64,000 nt of DNA from Neospora caninum Liverpool (taxonomy: Eukaryota > Apicomplexa > Conoidasida > Eucoccidiorida > Sarcocystidae): the NCBI RefSeq assembly GCF_000208865.1, contig NC_018398.1:186001-250000 (forward strand). Reading direction: 5' to 3'. The number at the start of each line of letters is the position of its first letter. The first letter of the stretch is position 1. The notes under the pieces were generated by a model. The model ran no database searches. It was not told where the DNA came from and saw only the letters and a program-made list of their open reading frames with translations. Position numbers and translations under genes: made by a program. This document shows, in pieces, positions 36,664 to 49,248 of this stretch.

Positions 36664-39600
36664 TTTTTCGACGTGCTTTTAAAGAACGAGACTAAGCAAC
36701 GCAGCTTCCAGAACGCGAGGCGAGGCCACGAGCCGCAAGCTCAGCACGCGACCAGCTGAAGGAACCTTTCTGCGCCCGTGGTTCGGCAGCAACCCTAGGC
36801 CTTTAAGCCAACGAAGGCTGCTCCAGAGCGTCCCTTTTGTGGAATGACGCACTGTATCGGAAGACGCCTCGACGGGGCCGGTGGGCGCGTACGCGGAACG
36901 AAAACGCGGGAAAGCGACCGAGCCTTCCTTCTCACAAGATACACCAGAAGAACAGAGCGGAAGGGCAGAAACTTACGAAAGGTAGGCGCGGTGTCGTTTT
37001 TGCGGGGGAGTTCGGGACCCGCCGGAGAGCACGGACCGCAAAGTAGCCACGACACACCAACGCTTACCTTACAGGAACGTCTGCCCAATCGATGTCGGAA
37101 CAGCCGGGGCAAGAGCGCCGGACTGGAACGGAAATCATAAAACACGAAAAGAGACGGCGTGGCGGGAAATGACGATCAGATCTACTCTTTTCTTGTGCCG
37201 GGAGACGAGAACGCGTGAGAGGTCCCACTCATTTTGAGCGCCAGAGCATATATGCACGCATCGGTACATCCGCACGACTATCCCGCGTCTTGTGGCAGGC
37301 GCTTTCCTCTCCAGAGGGTAAAAAACGAGACGAGTGAAGATGAGGTGAAATTTCCGGGCAAGTAAAGAGGCGGCCGTCCTCGACTTTGTGGGTGCGGGGA
37401 TTTTCTGCGGGGGGCGGGAGGGGGGGAAATACCGAGTCGTTTTCAAGTCAAGAAACAGAAACAAAAATGCACCGACGCAGCCACGAAGCTAGGCTGTCTT
37501 GACACCCCAGAAAGCACCGGTTCTTTGGAGAGCCAGGTCGAAAAATTCGGGAATGAAGAACGGCGAGCGCAACAGAGTCACACATGAGAGGAGACACCAG
37601 CGTTACCTACGTGCGCGCGGAACCGGGAACATTTCTCGCGGTTCAAGGGAACTTGGGGGAGGCGCAACTGTCGCTTTTGCTTGTGATCCACGAACGCGCC
37701 TCCGTCAGTGACAACGCGACGCCTCTCTGCTGGTTTACTCTCAAGATTTGCGGTAGCCTTACGCCACGGCACGTCGGCAAAGTGAACGGAGTGCCTGGCA
37801 GAGAAAATGACAGCTTCGCTCCGTGCGCGAGTGTACCCCAGAAGCGGTGTTTGCTGCCTTCGCGCGTCACCGACGAGACAGATACGCGCCAGGCCTGCGG
37901 GCACTGCCTCTTTTGCGCCCTCCCAGCTGCGGAAAACTGTCCTTTCTGTCGTCCTCTCGACGCCGCAACCTGGAACCTCCGGCGAAAAGGCGATTTTGAC
38001 TTCTCAAACGCGTGCGCTTGTAGAACGGAAGTCTGCAACGTCGTTTCTGGGGCTGTCCAGTGTGTGCCCGAATGAATCAGACCGTGGCAGCGGCTCGCTT
38101 GATCGGCTCGAGTTACGCGAAGCGAGAGGCGCTTCGGGGGGCGACGCAAATTTTCTGGGGCACTTGTTGCCTACGAGAGTTCCACGGAGAACCCTTCTCC
38201 TATCAATGAAAAAGCTATCTGAGAAGGGAGACTGATGCGTCTCTTCCTCTGCGGATGCAGAGCGGGCTCAGGGTTTGAATCGAGATTGGTCACGGCAGTG
38301 ACTCGAACGAGGTTTTTCTTCGCTCGCAGTGCAAGCGTTCTTCTGTTCTGGCGACGCCCAACAGCTGATCCTCAAACACGTCACCTCACGCTGCTCTCTC
38401 GTCCGAACACGATGTTGCCAGTTCATCTCTCACTACATCTTCGATATCATACAAAACGGGACACCAAACAGTCCGCAATGTGCGAGAGAATTTCGACGAC
38501 CGTTGCGTCGGTAATCTTTCAGACTCAAGGTTTGTAATATCCCAGGATTCTTGCCTTTCCTCACGATTGCATTGCGGATGATTCGGCGCAGTTCACCGTG
38601 AACAGATGACCTCTCGCGTGCCCCTAGTAGGGCGCAAGACGGCTGTTCTGACACGATGCGCACTCCTATCCGGATTTGGGAAACAAGCACTTCTCCCGCG
38701 TACTTCACGCGCCAGTCGTTGGCCTCATTTGTTTCTATTGCTTCGCAAGCAGTGGGTCAGCCACGGTTCTTCTGCTTTTATCATACGCACGTATCACACG
38801 GAACAGTGTTTGGAAATTTTCCACTCCCCTCAGGTAGCCGCGTTTCTTCGACCTGCATAGGAAAGTCGAATACTAGACCGAATCCTTCTTTTGGTGTTCA
38901 GCATTTTGCCAACAGCGTTTTCTCTGTGTAGAAACAGGCTGTTGTTCAAGGCCGATTCGCTTTCTTTGATTCTGGTAAGACCGTGGGTTCTGCCGCTCGC
39001 TTGAGGGGTCTGAAGGAATCTGTTTTGGCATCGTCTGTCTTCTGAACTTAATTTCGATACGTGGGAGAGGTGCTTGCGACTACTTGCTTCATGGTGGTTC
39101 CAGTATATGAAGCAAAATCATGTACCACGTATGGACCCTTGAGGCTGTGCGGTACTATTGAATGTGAATATCGCGCCTATGCGATTAGAATTTAGATGTT
39201 CCTCCAGTCACTTGGTTCTGGCGTTTGTGTATACGGCCGAACTGTAGTGCGTTTTGTGCTGAATTTTAGGGTAAATGCTTCGGGGACCTACTCCACGGAC
39301 TGTGTTGGTTCCACTGGGGCGTCAACCCTTAAACAAACGATGCCTGCCCAGAGCATACTCTGGATGTGCCTTGATCCTCTTTAAGCATCGTCTTTTTAAC
39401 TACCTTGACCACGATCATCTTCTCGTTGCACGTTTCAACTCGGTTCTCATCGCTTCCAAACGAGCGCCGTGCTGTTAGAAGGTGCGGCGAACACCCCCAC
39501 TCACCTGTGATCAAGCTACTTGCAATACAATTGGCATAACACAGGCATTCCTGTTTAAGGAACCAATTCCATATGGTAGACGTAGGATTTAAAATGATGT

Positions 39601-41242
39601 GCAGGAGACGACCCTTGTGATTTCCACCGCAGCAAGAGACGACTTTAACAGCACGCCGGGGTCGGTTCCGTGTGCGTTGACGGGGCGCTACGCGTAGGCG
39701 TATTTTCTTAGCTGCATGTTGTTGAATTACAAAGCGCAATTCACCCTGTGACTTTTCCTCGTAGAGAAGGGAAACGGATAGCGTTCCTCTCAAGAACCAC
39801 TTCAAGGCAGATCGGTTTTTTCCTGAATTTTTCGTCCACGTGCTGGACCGGGAGATGCAGGCTCCTCCACGTGCGTTTGCTGTCCACCGCGCTCGACAGA
39901 GCCCGTTACGGCGACCCCCCCATGGTAACGGTAGTTGCGTGAAGCGTGGCCTGACTTTTTCCTTCCGAAAAATCGTCTCTCTCCAGTGAACTGAAATGCG
40001 TAACTCGAACGACATCTGCTCCGCAGGGTAGCTGGTCAGTTCCTTGGAAACTTCCTGTCCGTCTTCACTACCGCGGGCCCCGTCGAATCGATCAGCGCCA
40101 GATTTACGTAGCCGACTGGGCATGTGGCTTCTTCGACCAACGGGAAATCGGGATCTTGTGGATTTTTGCAATTACGCTCTTCCCGCGATAAATTTACGGC
40201 GCACGGGAACTCGTCTCTTTCGGGCACAACCGTTCCCTTCGGGATTCTGCGTCCTGGCCAATGTGGGATGACACACACGCAGCCCCAGCTCCAGCTCTAG
40301 TGTGTCTCGCTTTCGGACCTCTGGGTGGCGTGTATCATCGATACGTCCCTGGATCCGTGGACAGGCAGTTGAGGGGGAAGGCATGATCTGGAAGGAAGCG
40401 CCTGCGAGAATGAGCGGCAGAGACGAAGCCTACATAGTCAGGAGCCTATTGACTGTGGAAGTGCCAATGTGGCCCCGCTGTCCAGTGACTTCATGCGAAA
40501 CAGATATGAAGGATTTCAGGCGCTCCGTTCCACAGATCGGCTAACATTTTCGACAGTTGTCTGTCTCGAGGCGAGCCCCGCTCTTCCTCTTGTTCGCGGT
40601 TTCGTCTGCATCCTCTCTCTCTGCGCCAGCCGTGTGTAGGCCACTCGCTGTCTCTTGTTTTGTCGTGGATTTCGTCTCCCGCATGGAAAGTATGGGGCCC
40701 TGACCTCTGAAGGATCCTCTCGACGGCTCCCAAACAAATCGCGTTCACAAATGCACACTTCAGAGTATTTGCCCATGTAAGTATATTCACCTTGATTGTG
40801 TGCTTCATCCTCCAGTACACCGTGTTTGAGCGAGGTTGTCAATTTTCGCAACGCCTGGCCTAGCTAAATGTCGCTGTCATTTGTCAGTGTTATGATGCTG
40901 TTGCTTGTATTTGTTTCCGTTGCGTACATTAAGAATTTGAGAGACGACTGCAAAGAAAACCACAGTTACGAACGGAACGAAACGTTTTCCACTGGGGCCC
41001 ACCCCATTTATGCCCGAGGACGACCTCGCTTCCTCTTAACTTGCGTGCAGGCGTCTTCACGTAATCCCTGACACATTCGCGAGCCTCCCTGTCGCGGCGC
41101 GGAGGCATGCAAATGTTGAATGCGTATTTCGCGGATCTGCATCGGCGCTATACATAGGTACATGCGGTTTTTGATTTATGGCCATCCGCTTTGTGCTCTT
41201 CTGCGCCTAACGTTTGGTTTTTCTCAACTGTCGAGGAGCAAG
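36664..41242. other. Long intergenic region between divergent genes
   Basis: About 4.6 kb that should carry promoters for the minus-strand gene at 36663 and the plus-strand gene at 41243. A minus-strand open frame of ~260 codons (39329 to ~40120) is longer than expected by chance but has no recognisable motif, no hydrophobic signal and odd composition; I left it uncalled. Nothing else stood out. Confidence 0.35.
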
Positions 41243-43273
41243 ATGGCGGGGAAGATGCGTATTCTCGCGCATTTGCTTGTTTTCCAACTTGTCGCGGCGC
41301 TTGCATGCAGCGGTAAGTGATCTCTTTGGCATCAGTACGAACCGGATGTGGCGTCCTCTGTTGCACATCGACCAACCGGAGATTCTGCATTGTCAGCAGA
41401 GCACCCGGTCTGGCGACACACTGTGGGAATTCACTCACAAGCGGCTTTCTGTAACCGAAGGTGACGTTTCGAGTGCAACTCCACCAGTGAACAAAGCAGT
41501 TGTAATGGATGCTGAATCGTGCCCATGAGAAGCGGGTGATGACTCGGTCGTGCCTTGTCATTTCCCCTCCGTTGGCCGAGTAGGAGGGTGCGTGCATGGA
41601 CTCGACGCACATTTTGTCATCTTCCACTGGGCATAGGGCGGAGATGGCTGTGATGGCTCCAAAAAGTTGTTGCCGGAGCGACGAAGCTTCGAAAGCTGTG
41701 CTGCGAGGCAGCGTAGAGAACTGTTCAGTGGGGGGTTGGCGACCGCCGGGTGTGCGACGTATCTCACCTTTGGCGCTCTTGCACCCTCTGTACGGATCGA
41801 TTTCCATTTTCTCGACCCGCTCGGTCGACGCAGAGAGTGTGGGATAAGGATGTATGTGCACCTATTGGTTGCACGAAAATACATTCGGTCCTTTCGCGGC
41901 AGCGGTATATTTCCACGATGTGTTTACCACGGCCCAGCTGCACAGCGCAGCTTGCGAAGGACGCGGATGGCAATACACTTCAGAACGCGTGCGGTACACG
42001 AGGAATGTCTCTTCCCGTATGTGGTTTGTCCTCAGGCGCTTTCCACAGAGAGATTTCTGGGGTGGCTGCAGCCCCCCATTCTGTTGCTGGCTCGGAGCAG
42101 ACGCAGGTCGCCTCTAGCGGGCTTCCGGCTTCTGGATTCGAAAAAGGCTCTGCCGGGAGAGGGAAAGAGCTGCCGGCGTCGACGTCCGGCACGTCTTCCG
42201 GTGGAAACCCTGAACTGGACGCAGCGGAGAGAGGCATCATCAACGGGGTGCTGGACCTCACGGCGAAACTGGCGACGCATCCTGAGAAGGAAGAGCTTGT
42301 TGCTTCTCTTCAGGCCGCCGCCGAAGGCCTGGAATCCACTGTGTCTCGTCTCCAGGCTGCCAGGGAGGCCTACCTGTTAGACTACTCGAGTGTCATGGAA
42401 GTTCTTCAAAAGTATTCACGGGCTCGGGACCTTCTCGAAGCTGGAGTGGGGTGTGACGGCTCTTCGGAAGAAGAACTGGCCGAGCGTTTGCAGGCGGCAA
42501 GAGACGCATACAACACACTGTTGATGCTGCTGACTGCCTCGGCGAGGCGAGCAGAGAGTGTCGACGCCTTGACGGAAGCCCTGTGGTCGAGCCAGAGCAC
42601 CGCGTTCGCGATGTTGCTGAAGCTCGCAAAGGCGAAGGTGGCGGAGAGCCAATCTGGACTGGACGGGGAGGAGGCATCTTCAGATGACCTCGCCGCGATC
42701 CGTGCCGCCGTGCACAACATGCAAGACCTGGCTGCAGCTGCCGAGCATGCGACTCGGGTCACAGTCGCAGCGAGGACAAGACAAACTGAAGAACTGGCCT
42801 TCCTGCTGCTTCGCCGGTTTGGACATATGGCTGGTGCCGGGCTCTTTACAGAGAATGTGGCGATCGATGGCGGGAAGGCGGACGCAGCGGATGGTCTCGA
42901 TGCACAAGTGCACGTCGATCCGGCGGACTGGGAGCAATTGGAGCGGAGCGTGCGAGCCGGTATAGAGGTGTGTGGAAGTGCTGAGCAGGTTCTGATGAAG
43001 GATTTGGCCACGGAAGCTCTCAAAACCGTGCAACATGTGACCGCAGAGACTGCGAGTGCGAATGAAGCAGCCCTTCAAGTCCGCGCAAGTGCTGCTGAAA
43101 AACAGTGGCGTTCCAGCGATGCAGGCGTTGCGCTTGGTGTTCTTCTGTCTTTCGCGGTGGTTACGCTTATCTGCCTGATCGTGTATTCTCTCGTCGTTAT
43201 CGTATCCTTTCAGTCCAAGCTGAATGCTGCTCGAGTGGGGGAACAGGCGGGCCAGGCGCACACCGAAGACTAA
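41243..43273 (+). CDS. Secretory-pathway type I membrane protein, helical ectodomain
   Basis: Two exons, 41243-41312 and 42036-43273, join in phase (donor GCG|GTAAGT, acceptor TCCTCAG|GC), giving about 435 residues. Exon 1 is a clean signal peptide: MAGKMR followed by a hydrophobic core and cleavage near ALACSG. A Ser/Gly/Ala linker (~25-70) follows. Then come ~300 residues rich in Ala, Glu, Leu and Gln with helical repeats such as LQAAAEGLES, LQAAREAY and LQAARDAYN. A single TM (~390-413, LLSFAVVTLICLIVYSLVVIV) precedes a ~22-residue cytosolic tail ending in HTED. Only two Cys are obvious in the mature ectodomain, so it is not a surface-antigen (SRS) type fold. I do not recognise the family; surface, dense-granule or organelle location are all possible. 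Confidence 0.7.
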
Positions 43274-45700
43274 CACAGTGTTCAGCGCGGACAGAAGGGA
43301 AGACGCACCTTCTGAGAGAGAACGAAACAATGGTGTGATGCTGCGCGTCCGAGAACGCTTCAAGCATCCTCGAGCGCGTTGCAGCTTGAAGGGATCTGCC
43401 GGTATTTTTTGTGAAGCCCAGGTGGGTGATTCAGAACGGACAGGAATGACAAAATGGCTACAGGCGGCTACTAGAGACTCTGTTTTGGAGCTGTGGCGTG
43501 CTGCGTGGAACACACTGAGCCTACCAGTGGTGCTGCAGGCGCAGAAGCGAGCAGGTGTGCAGTCGGACACGTTTCTGTCGTTCACTGGTCATTGGGTGTA
43601 ACCGCTGCAAACCCATCTAAAATGAGGTTTTATGGACACGGATCACTCGGCAATTCAATTCACTGGATTGCTGAGTCTTGGTGGAAGTCTATTTGTTATT
43701 CCCGCGTAGGGAAGGAGCGGTCTATTCGATTGCTCAAAGCCACTGGGGCACGTGCGTTCGTGGCCCGCCCATTCGCATAATGCCAGAGTCGGCGTAGAGA
43801 AATTCGTGCTAACAGCTGAGCCATAAGTACAGGTTCTCCAAGCGCTTGCATGAGATTGCTGGGCAGCAAATCAGGTTCGGCGCAGCTCCACCATCACGGT
43901 AATCGTTGGATACATGCTACCTTTGTTGCCGCATGCAAACTGAGGCATCGGGGGCCGTCGGATAGCTTGCGCTCATCCAATAAGTGTCTTGGAGCAGTTG
44001 TAGGAATTCCTCTTTCTGGCGCGTACCAGGGCGGAGTAAAGGCTGTGCCGCACCCCGTTCGACAGGTTATCCAATTTCAAACGTGATGCTCTTTCTCACA
44101 CATACGAGGTGTACTCCGGAGTCCCTTGTGGACGCTAGCACTGCCACAAATTCGACTCCTTACAACATGCGGTAAACCGAATGAGGTGGATTCCCCCTTA
44201 CTCATCGGTAGGCCTGCAGTAGCGTTTCTGCTTCTCCGCGATACTTTTCATCCCTTTCCGCACTTGTTTTCTGAATCTCGAAAATAAGCCGAAAACAGAG
44301 AAGTTGGCAGTGCCAGTGAACAGTCGGCACCAAGGTCTGGCGGAATCTCAGAAATGCATGCGAATCACGACCGAAAAAATGAGTATGCGAGGTATCCTCT
44401 TGTTTTACATAACGGGGCCTTTAACCTTGTTCCTGCCACGAACAGAGAGCTCATGGAAAATCCTCAGGTTCCTTCATAACTAACGAGGTCCTCGTCTCAG
44501 TCTCACACGCGCCATCGTCCAGCCTCTCTGGTACGGCCCGTGCCTGGCCCTGCAATGCCACCTTCATTTCTCCGGTGGTCGGAAAAAACCTGTTATCAAG
44601 GGGAATTCCCACATTGAAGAACACGTTGCTCTGTTTCTAAAGCAAAACCACGCGGAGATGCTCTGGGTACAATGGCTGCTCATCAGTCGTTAAGAACAGC
44701 TTGCCACCAGATCGCATCCCATAACCCGCCAAACACGAGCTTCAGTCTCTCCACAACGTGCGCATACACAATTTTGCGGAAAATAACGTGGTTATACTTG
44801 CAACCCGCTGCATTCGTTGTACGGTTCCTCTATTGGGTACTTGCTCCTTCATTTTCACTGGCGAAAGGAACTGCCTCACGTAAACGAACAAAGGCGAGCA
44901 CGTAGGGTCAACGCGCCGACTTACGCTACACAGCCTTCGTGCTCAACGCTTGCACTCGCTTTTCAGTACGGAGTTGCACAGTCCGCTCGGAGTCCTTGCC
45001 ACATATGCAAACAGAAGAACGAAATAGAAACAAAGTGCATTGCTGCTCGGCGTCTTCGATCCCACTGGCTACACGGCCAGCGACAAGCCCTGACGCACAG
45101 AGACGCACTCGGCACCATGCGAATTTTTTCGGTCCCGCAAGGGAAAGAAACGAGCCCTGTCATCAGAGATCAAGAACAGACTTTCAGTTCGAAGGACAGG
45201 CGCGCCTTGCTCGTAATCGGCACTACATATATGTAGTGCCGATTACGAGCAACTGTATACGGGGCGCAGAGATCGCCACCGTGGACCGTTTGCACTCCCC
45301 GGAGCCGCAAAAGAATGGCACGAAACAACGGTCCCTCGACAACCAAATCTGTCGTGACCATCATCGGCCCATCCACAAGGGGGCCTCAATGACCAGGCAT
45401 CCTTTCTGACAGTGGTACTCCAGACCCACCATGTGCGCGCCGCTCCTCCCAATTTGCATATTTACCAAGGATCCCGCGCGTGCGACTCTCAGTGCGGCCC
45501 ACGCAAAACGATCCGACTTCTCTCGCAGTGGAGCGTCGTGAGCGTTGATCTACATGTGCGCCTGTGTCCCTGACGGATTCCCACAGCACCATATCCCGCT
45601 CTTCGAGTATCTGCGTTAGCATCCTGTTAAGTGACGCGTAGGACCCCTTTTGTACGAGACATCCCTGCTCCGAGTCACCCATGCACGGGCACTGTCCAGA
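43274..45700. other. Intergenic with a perfect palindrome
   Basis: About 2.4 kb between converging genes. It contains the 46-bp palindrome listed separately. Short open frames around 44.8-45.4 kb overlap on both strands, partly because of that palindrome, and are not supported. Confidence 0.4.
45207..45252. repeat. Perfect 46-bp palindrome (no spacer)
   Basis: Two 23-base arms starting TTGCTCGTAATC meet at a TATA centre and are exact reverse complements with no mismatch. On either strand it could form a long hairpin or cruciform. It sits ~0.45 kb beyond the stop codon of the minus-strand coiled-coil gene. It could be a miniature-transposon remnant or a hairpin-forming terminator or RNA; sequence alone does not decide. 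Confidence 0.95.
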
Positions 45701-47688
45701 TCAAAGGAAGATGCCCTGGGCGGTTTCACCGGTAGGCAAACGCAGGCCTTGCCTCTCGTCGTCTTGCAAGGATGGGTGACCGGTTTCGTGCAACCCGGTC
45801 ACTGCACTCGGAGAGTCCGGGTTCCTGTCACCATAATCGTTTACAGGATCACTCACGCTCCTCACTTGTCCCCTGTCTACGGCCTCACCACCCACCCGTA
45901 CAGAACGGAACTCCTCAAGAAGCGATGCTCCCTGAACGCATGCTTGCTCGGCCGCCACACTCGCTGCTCCTTCATGTATCCTGTGCTCCAAAAAAGGCTG
46001 TTGTTCACACGACCTGGCAAAGGCACTCGGAGTTTGGTCACGAAGCGTCGCAGAGGTGAAGGGTGGACAGGAAGGAGCGGAAGCCGGCGGCACAGGAGGG
46101 GAGGTAGCGGCTGGACAAGAATTTGCACAGCAGCACGTAGCAGATTGACCGTGGGACATCAACACAGAAATCTTTTCTCGAACATGTCGCAGGCGGGTTT
46201 GCTTCACCTCCAGTGCGACCTCGTTCTCTTTGATTGCTTCCGCGTACACTGGGTCATTCTGCGAGAGAAACAAAACAGAGAGAAACCAGCTGCTGGCAGA
46301 CAACTCGACGTAGGAACCCGTATACTTGTAGACGAATGTGCCGCCATCGGTGTATGTACAGTGGACGCATGGAATGGAGCTGAGTGCCTGAGCGACCTCT
46401 GCTGGCAACTTCCTGACTTTCCACGACGGGATTTGCGACTGGGGGCTGCAAAACACAGCCCCACCCCTCCATGCGAAACTGACCTCCGGACATGAAAGTC
46501 ATAGAATTTCGCTCAATGGAACGTATTATGGCTACGTCATCACTGCAGCTGCTCGTGTGGTCTCGTGTGCCACACAAGAGCACCTTCGAGTTGGGTCTGC
46601 TTTCGACAGTGGCGATACATGATATAACTTCGGGTATATATATGAGCAAGAGCAAATGTATATGTGCATGCGTTTATTTACGCACGTATGAATGTGTGGA
46701 TGTGTGCAGATGTGTCGTCTGCGTGCACACATTAACGTTTCTACCCCTATTTATAGGTTCGTATGTCTGGTAAGCAGGCCTGTTGACGTCAAGTTGCAGA
46801 AGTGGCTAAAAGGCGCCTATGATTGCTTCCCTCCTCCCCGTGGAAGACACCTTTCTATTCGGTCACACCGAACACTCAAGATGCGGAAACTGGGATCACG
46901 ATTCTATCACGCTGCTGAGAATCCCTCTCAGATGATAACGCCCAACATATGTGCGTCCACAAATCCCCCCATCCATTCTACATGGAGTAATATTTACCGT
47001 ACCGGGTCTTCCTCTTTCAGCTCCGTGGTTGACCTTTCTGCAGTTAGAGTTTCCACACGCACGCCAATGAGCAAGAGAAACATTCCTGTCCCACAGTTCC
47101 GCAGGCGTACCGGCATTCAATGAGCAACCAAGAGTGTGTCACGAAACAGCACATTCTGCACAATATGCAGTCGACAGCTGCTCTCTCAGGAAGATACAAA
47201 GGTCATGCCAAAGGCCGGGCAGTTAGCGATTTCCAGTCTTAAATCGACTGCACACCATATTATCGGAGCAAATAGGAAATCTCCGATGATTGCGGAAGCG
47301 ACTCTCAGCAGAGAACCGAACCGTGTCATCTATCCTCACTCATACCGCCAACACCTGACGTCTACCGTCCAGGACAAGTTATCCTCATCATGTGGCGGGC
47401 GTTTATACACCAATACGGTGCCGGTATCTGTTATGTGTGCGTCCCCGGGCTGACGCCAGCCCACCGTCCATTTTCGCAAATTTGTCAGGGCAGCGCCGCA
47501 AACTCTCTGAACACGGTTTTCCGAAGAAATTACAGTAAAAAAGTTCGCTTACCAAGGTGGAAAATGGAATTCTCCAGCTCCTTTTCCGCGTCTTTTAACA
47601 GCCGTACATCTTCCGGCAGCTCGTCGATACCACGCAGTCCGAGGGCCACCATCTTGCCCTGGCATCGCGGGAGGTACATTTCCACCAT
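45701..47688 (-). CDS. Small conserved-looking coiled-coil protein
   Basis: Three exons in phase: 47688-47553, 47037-47003 (a 35-nt micro-exon) and 46258-45701, giving about 242 residues. The N-terminal ~90 residues are helical and charged: LPEDVRLLKDAEKELENSI in exon 1, ERSTTELKEEDP across the micro-exon, and NDPVYAEAIKENEVAL then RLRHVREKI in exon 3. That layout (a HLxRSxxEL segment, then an acidic turn, then AIxEN) looks like a compact conserved coiled-coil module, but I cannot name the family. The C-terminal ~150 residues are Pro/Ser/Cys-rich and may be disordered, or partly intron if a donor was missed. The start at 47688 has A at -3. Continuity of the heptad pattern across both junctions is the main support. 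Confidence 0.65.
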
Positions 47689-47884
47689 GATGCCGCAGAA
47701 GCAGAGGAAAAAGTCCCTTGTTTGCCAAAGCTTGGGCAGTGGGAAAAGGGAAGTGCGAGAGAAGAAGGAAAAACAAAAATGAGGTACAAAGACAAGACAC
47801 CGGAAAAGGCCATGAAACAAAAGAAAGCCTTGGAGTAAAGTCGTCCCGGGTTGGTCCGAATGTCTGACTACGCTGTCGATAGCC

Positions 47885-48103
47885 TCAATTGAGATTTTTG
47901 AGCAGAGCACCCAGAAGTTCTGCTACTGTTAGAATGGTAATGCCATGGCCACTAAGGATTAAGATTCGACCAAAAGCCGAGAATTTGGCCGGTACATTCG
48001 AACAGATAATATCCTGTTGCTGCGATACCCACCACTGGATCTCCGGTGCGTCTACAGCACTTTCACAGCACACCAGTAACGCAGCGAAGCAACACACGCT
48101 CAT
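47885..48103 (-). CDS. Possible 72-residue secreted or membrane peptide
   Basis: A short frame beginning MSVCCFAALLVCCESAVDA, which reads as a signal peptide with a cleavage site after VDA. It continues for ~50 residues with a second hydrophobic stretch near the C-terminus (ITILTVAELLGALL). It lies ~200 bases upstream of the coiled-coil gene on the same strand and could be a first exon whose partner I could not identify. There is no family recognition; it may be chance. Confidence 0.22.
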   Translation of the reverse strand: MSVCCFAALLVCCESAVDAPEIQWWVSQQQDIICSNVPAKFSAFGRILILSGHGITILTVAELLGALLKNLN

Positions 48104-49248
48104 ATGATCACACCTGCTAGCTAATCCAAAGAGAGATGAAGTAGTTTCGCGACCATCGAATGGCCAATGGCCTCCTGCGACCTCAGGCACTGGCGGTTCA
48201 GCGCTGAAAAGCGCTGGCGATTTCTGAACCTTTGGGAGCTTACAACTTCCAGCGGGGGCACCTGCCAGTACAGGTAGGGAACGATGAGTCATTTCACCAG
48301 GCAGAATCACTGTGGACGCGACAAAGGTAGGTGAGGCCCAGTACTGCAACGAGGGTGTCTCGGCGCATGAGGATAAAACTGGAATTGATATCTGTATCAT
48401 GCTGACGCTGGCGGAGATATGTCTAAAAAGGCAGCCTGGTCCTGCTGGTAGTTGCTTCGTGCCCCATATTTGTCCACTGAATGGGTTACTAACTTGGGAG
48501 AAGAGATAACCCTACAGACTCACAAGAGGCAGTTCGCGGTGATACTGTAAGTTTCGGTATGCACGGAAATGAGGAAACACGAAAGTGGATTATGGAAAAC
48601 TCAGGGCTAGCCACGTCTATTGTGCCCCACACACTTTTCTCACAGGTTCCGTGCATTCAGGATTAGTTCACGCGAGCTGTCCCGTTCTAGAGAAAAAAAG
48701 ATGTGCAGTTGCGCTTGGTCTCTTCTCAGGATACTCTAGACAGATACTTCCTCTATCCAGGCAACTCCCCTCTCGTTGTCCGGGCCCCTCAAAGCAGTTT
48801 CCGTTGCGCCTCAACCAAGTAAATGATGAAGGGTTTACGGTTAGGGTGGTGCCCTTTCGCACATTCTGCGCTAACATGTGGAGGAGGCCATCTGTGCAGT
48901 AGCTTGGGGACGGCTTGGCCATGTACTCATCTGGATGGTCCGTCGCCACTACTTCAACGTATGCTCGGCGGGTCACAGGGACGAACGACATAAGAGACCC
49001 ACGTGAGTTTGCACACCGGATTCGGCCATAGTATCTACACGTAACCTCTGATGGTCCATTAGGCGAGACCACATCTTCAGAAACTGGAGCGGTAAAGGTT
49101 GGAAATGGTATTGACCCCGAGGGAAGAGAAGACAAGTGCCTCTGAGAAACCAGTTCCCCGGCGCCAGGCGAACAGACCCAAGCATCCAGTTAGCAGCAGA
49201 GAGAATCGAACACTCTGCTCAGCCTGCTGATAGGAGGTAAATATCTCA
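48104..49248. other. Intergenic
   Basis: About 1.1 kb with a 155-codon minus-strand open frame (48668-49135) of unclear status: it reads like an ordinary protein in parts (LTVNPSSFTW) but has no start exon or splice partner I can support. No RNA gene was seen. Confidence 0.35.

Noticed and set aside
39329..40171. Minus-strand open frame of ~260-280 codons
   Set aside because: It is long, but it has no recognisable motif or signal, no splice context and a patchy composition, with no support beyond length.
45650..46495. Plus-strand open frame of 281 codons
   Set aside because: It is antisense to exon 3 of the minus-strand coiled-coil gene, whose frame is supported by splice phase and helical continuity.
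48668..49135. Possible surface-antigen-like fragment (minus)
   Set aside because: A few stretches looked like a surface-antigen domain, but the Cys spacing does not match, there is no signal-peptide exon in phase, and the frame does not continue.
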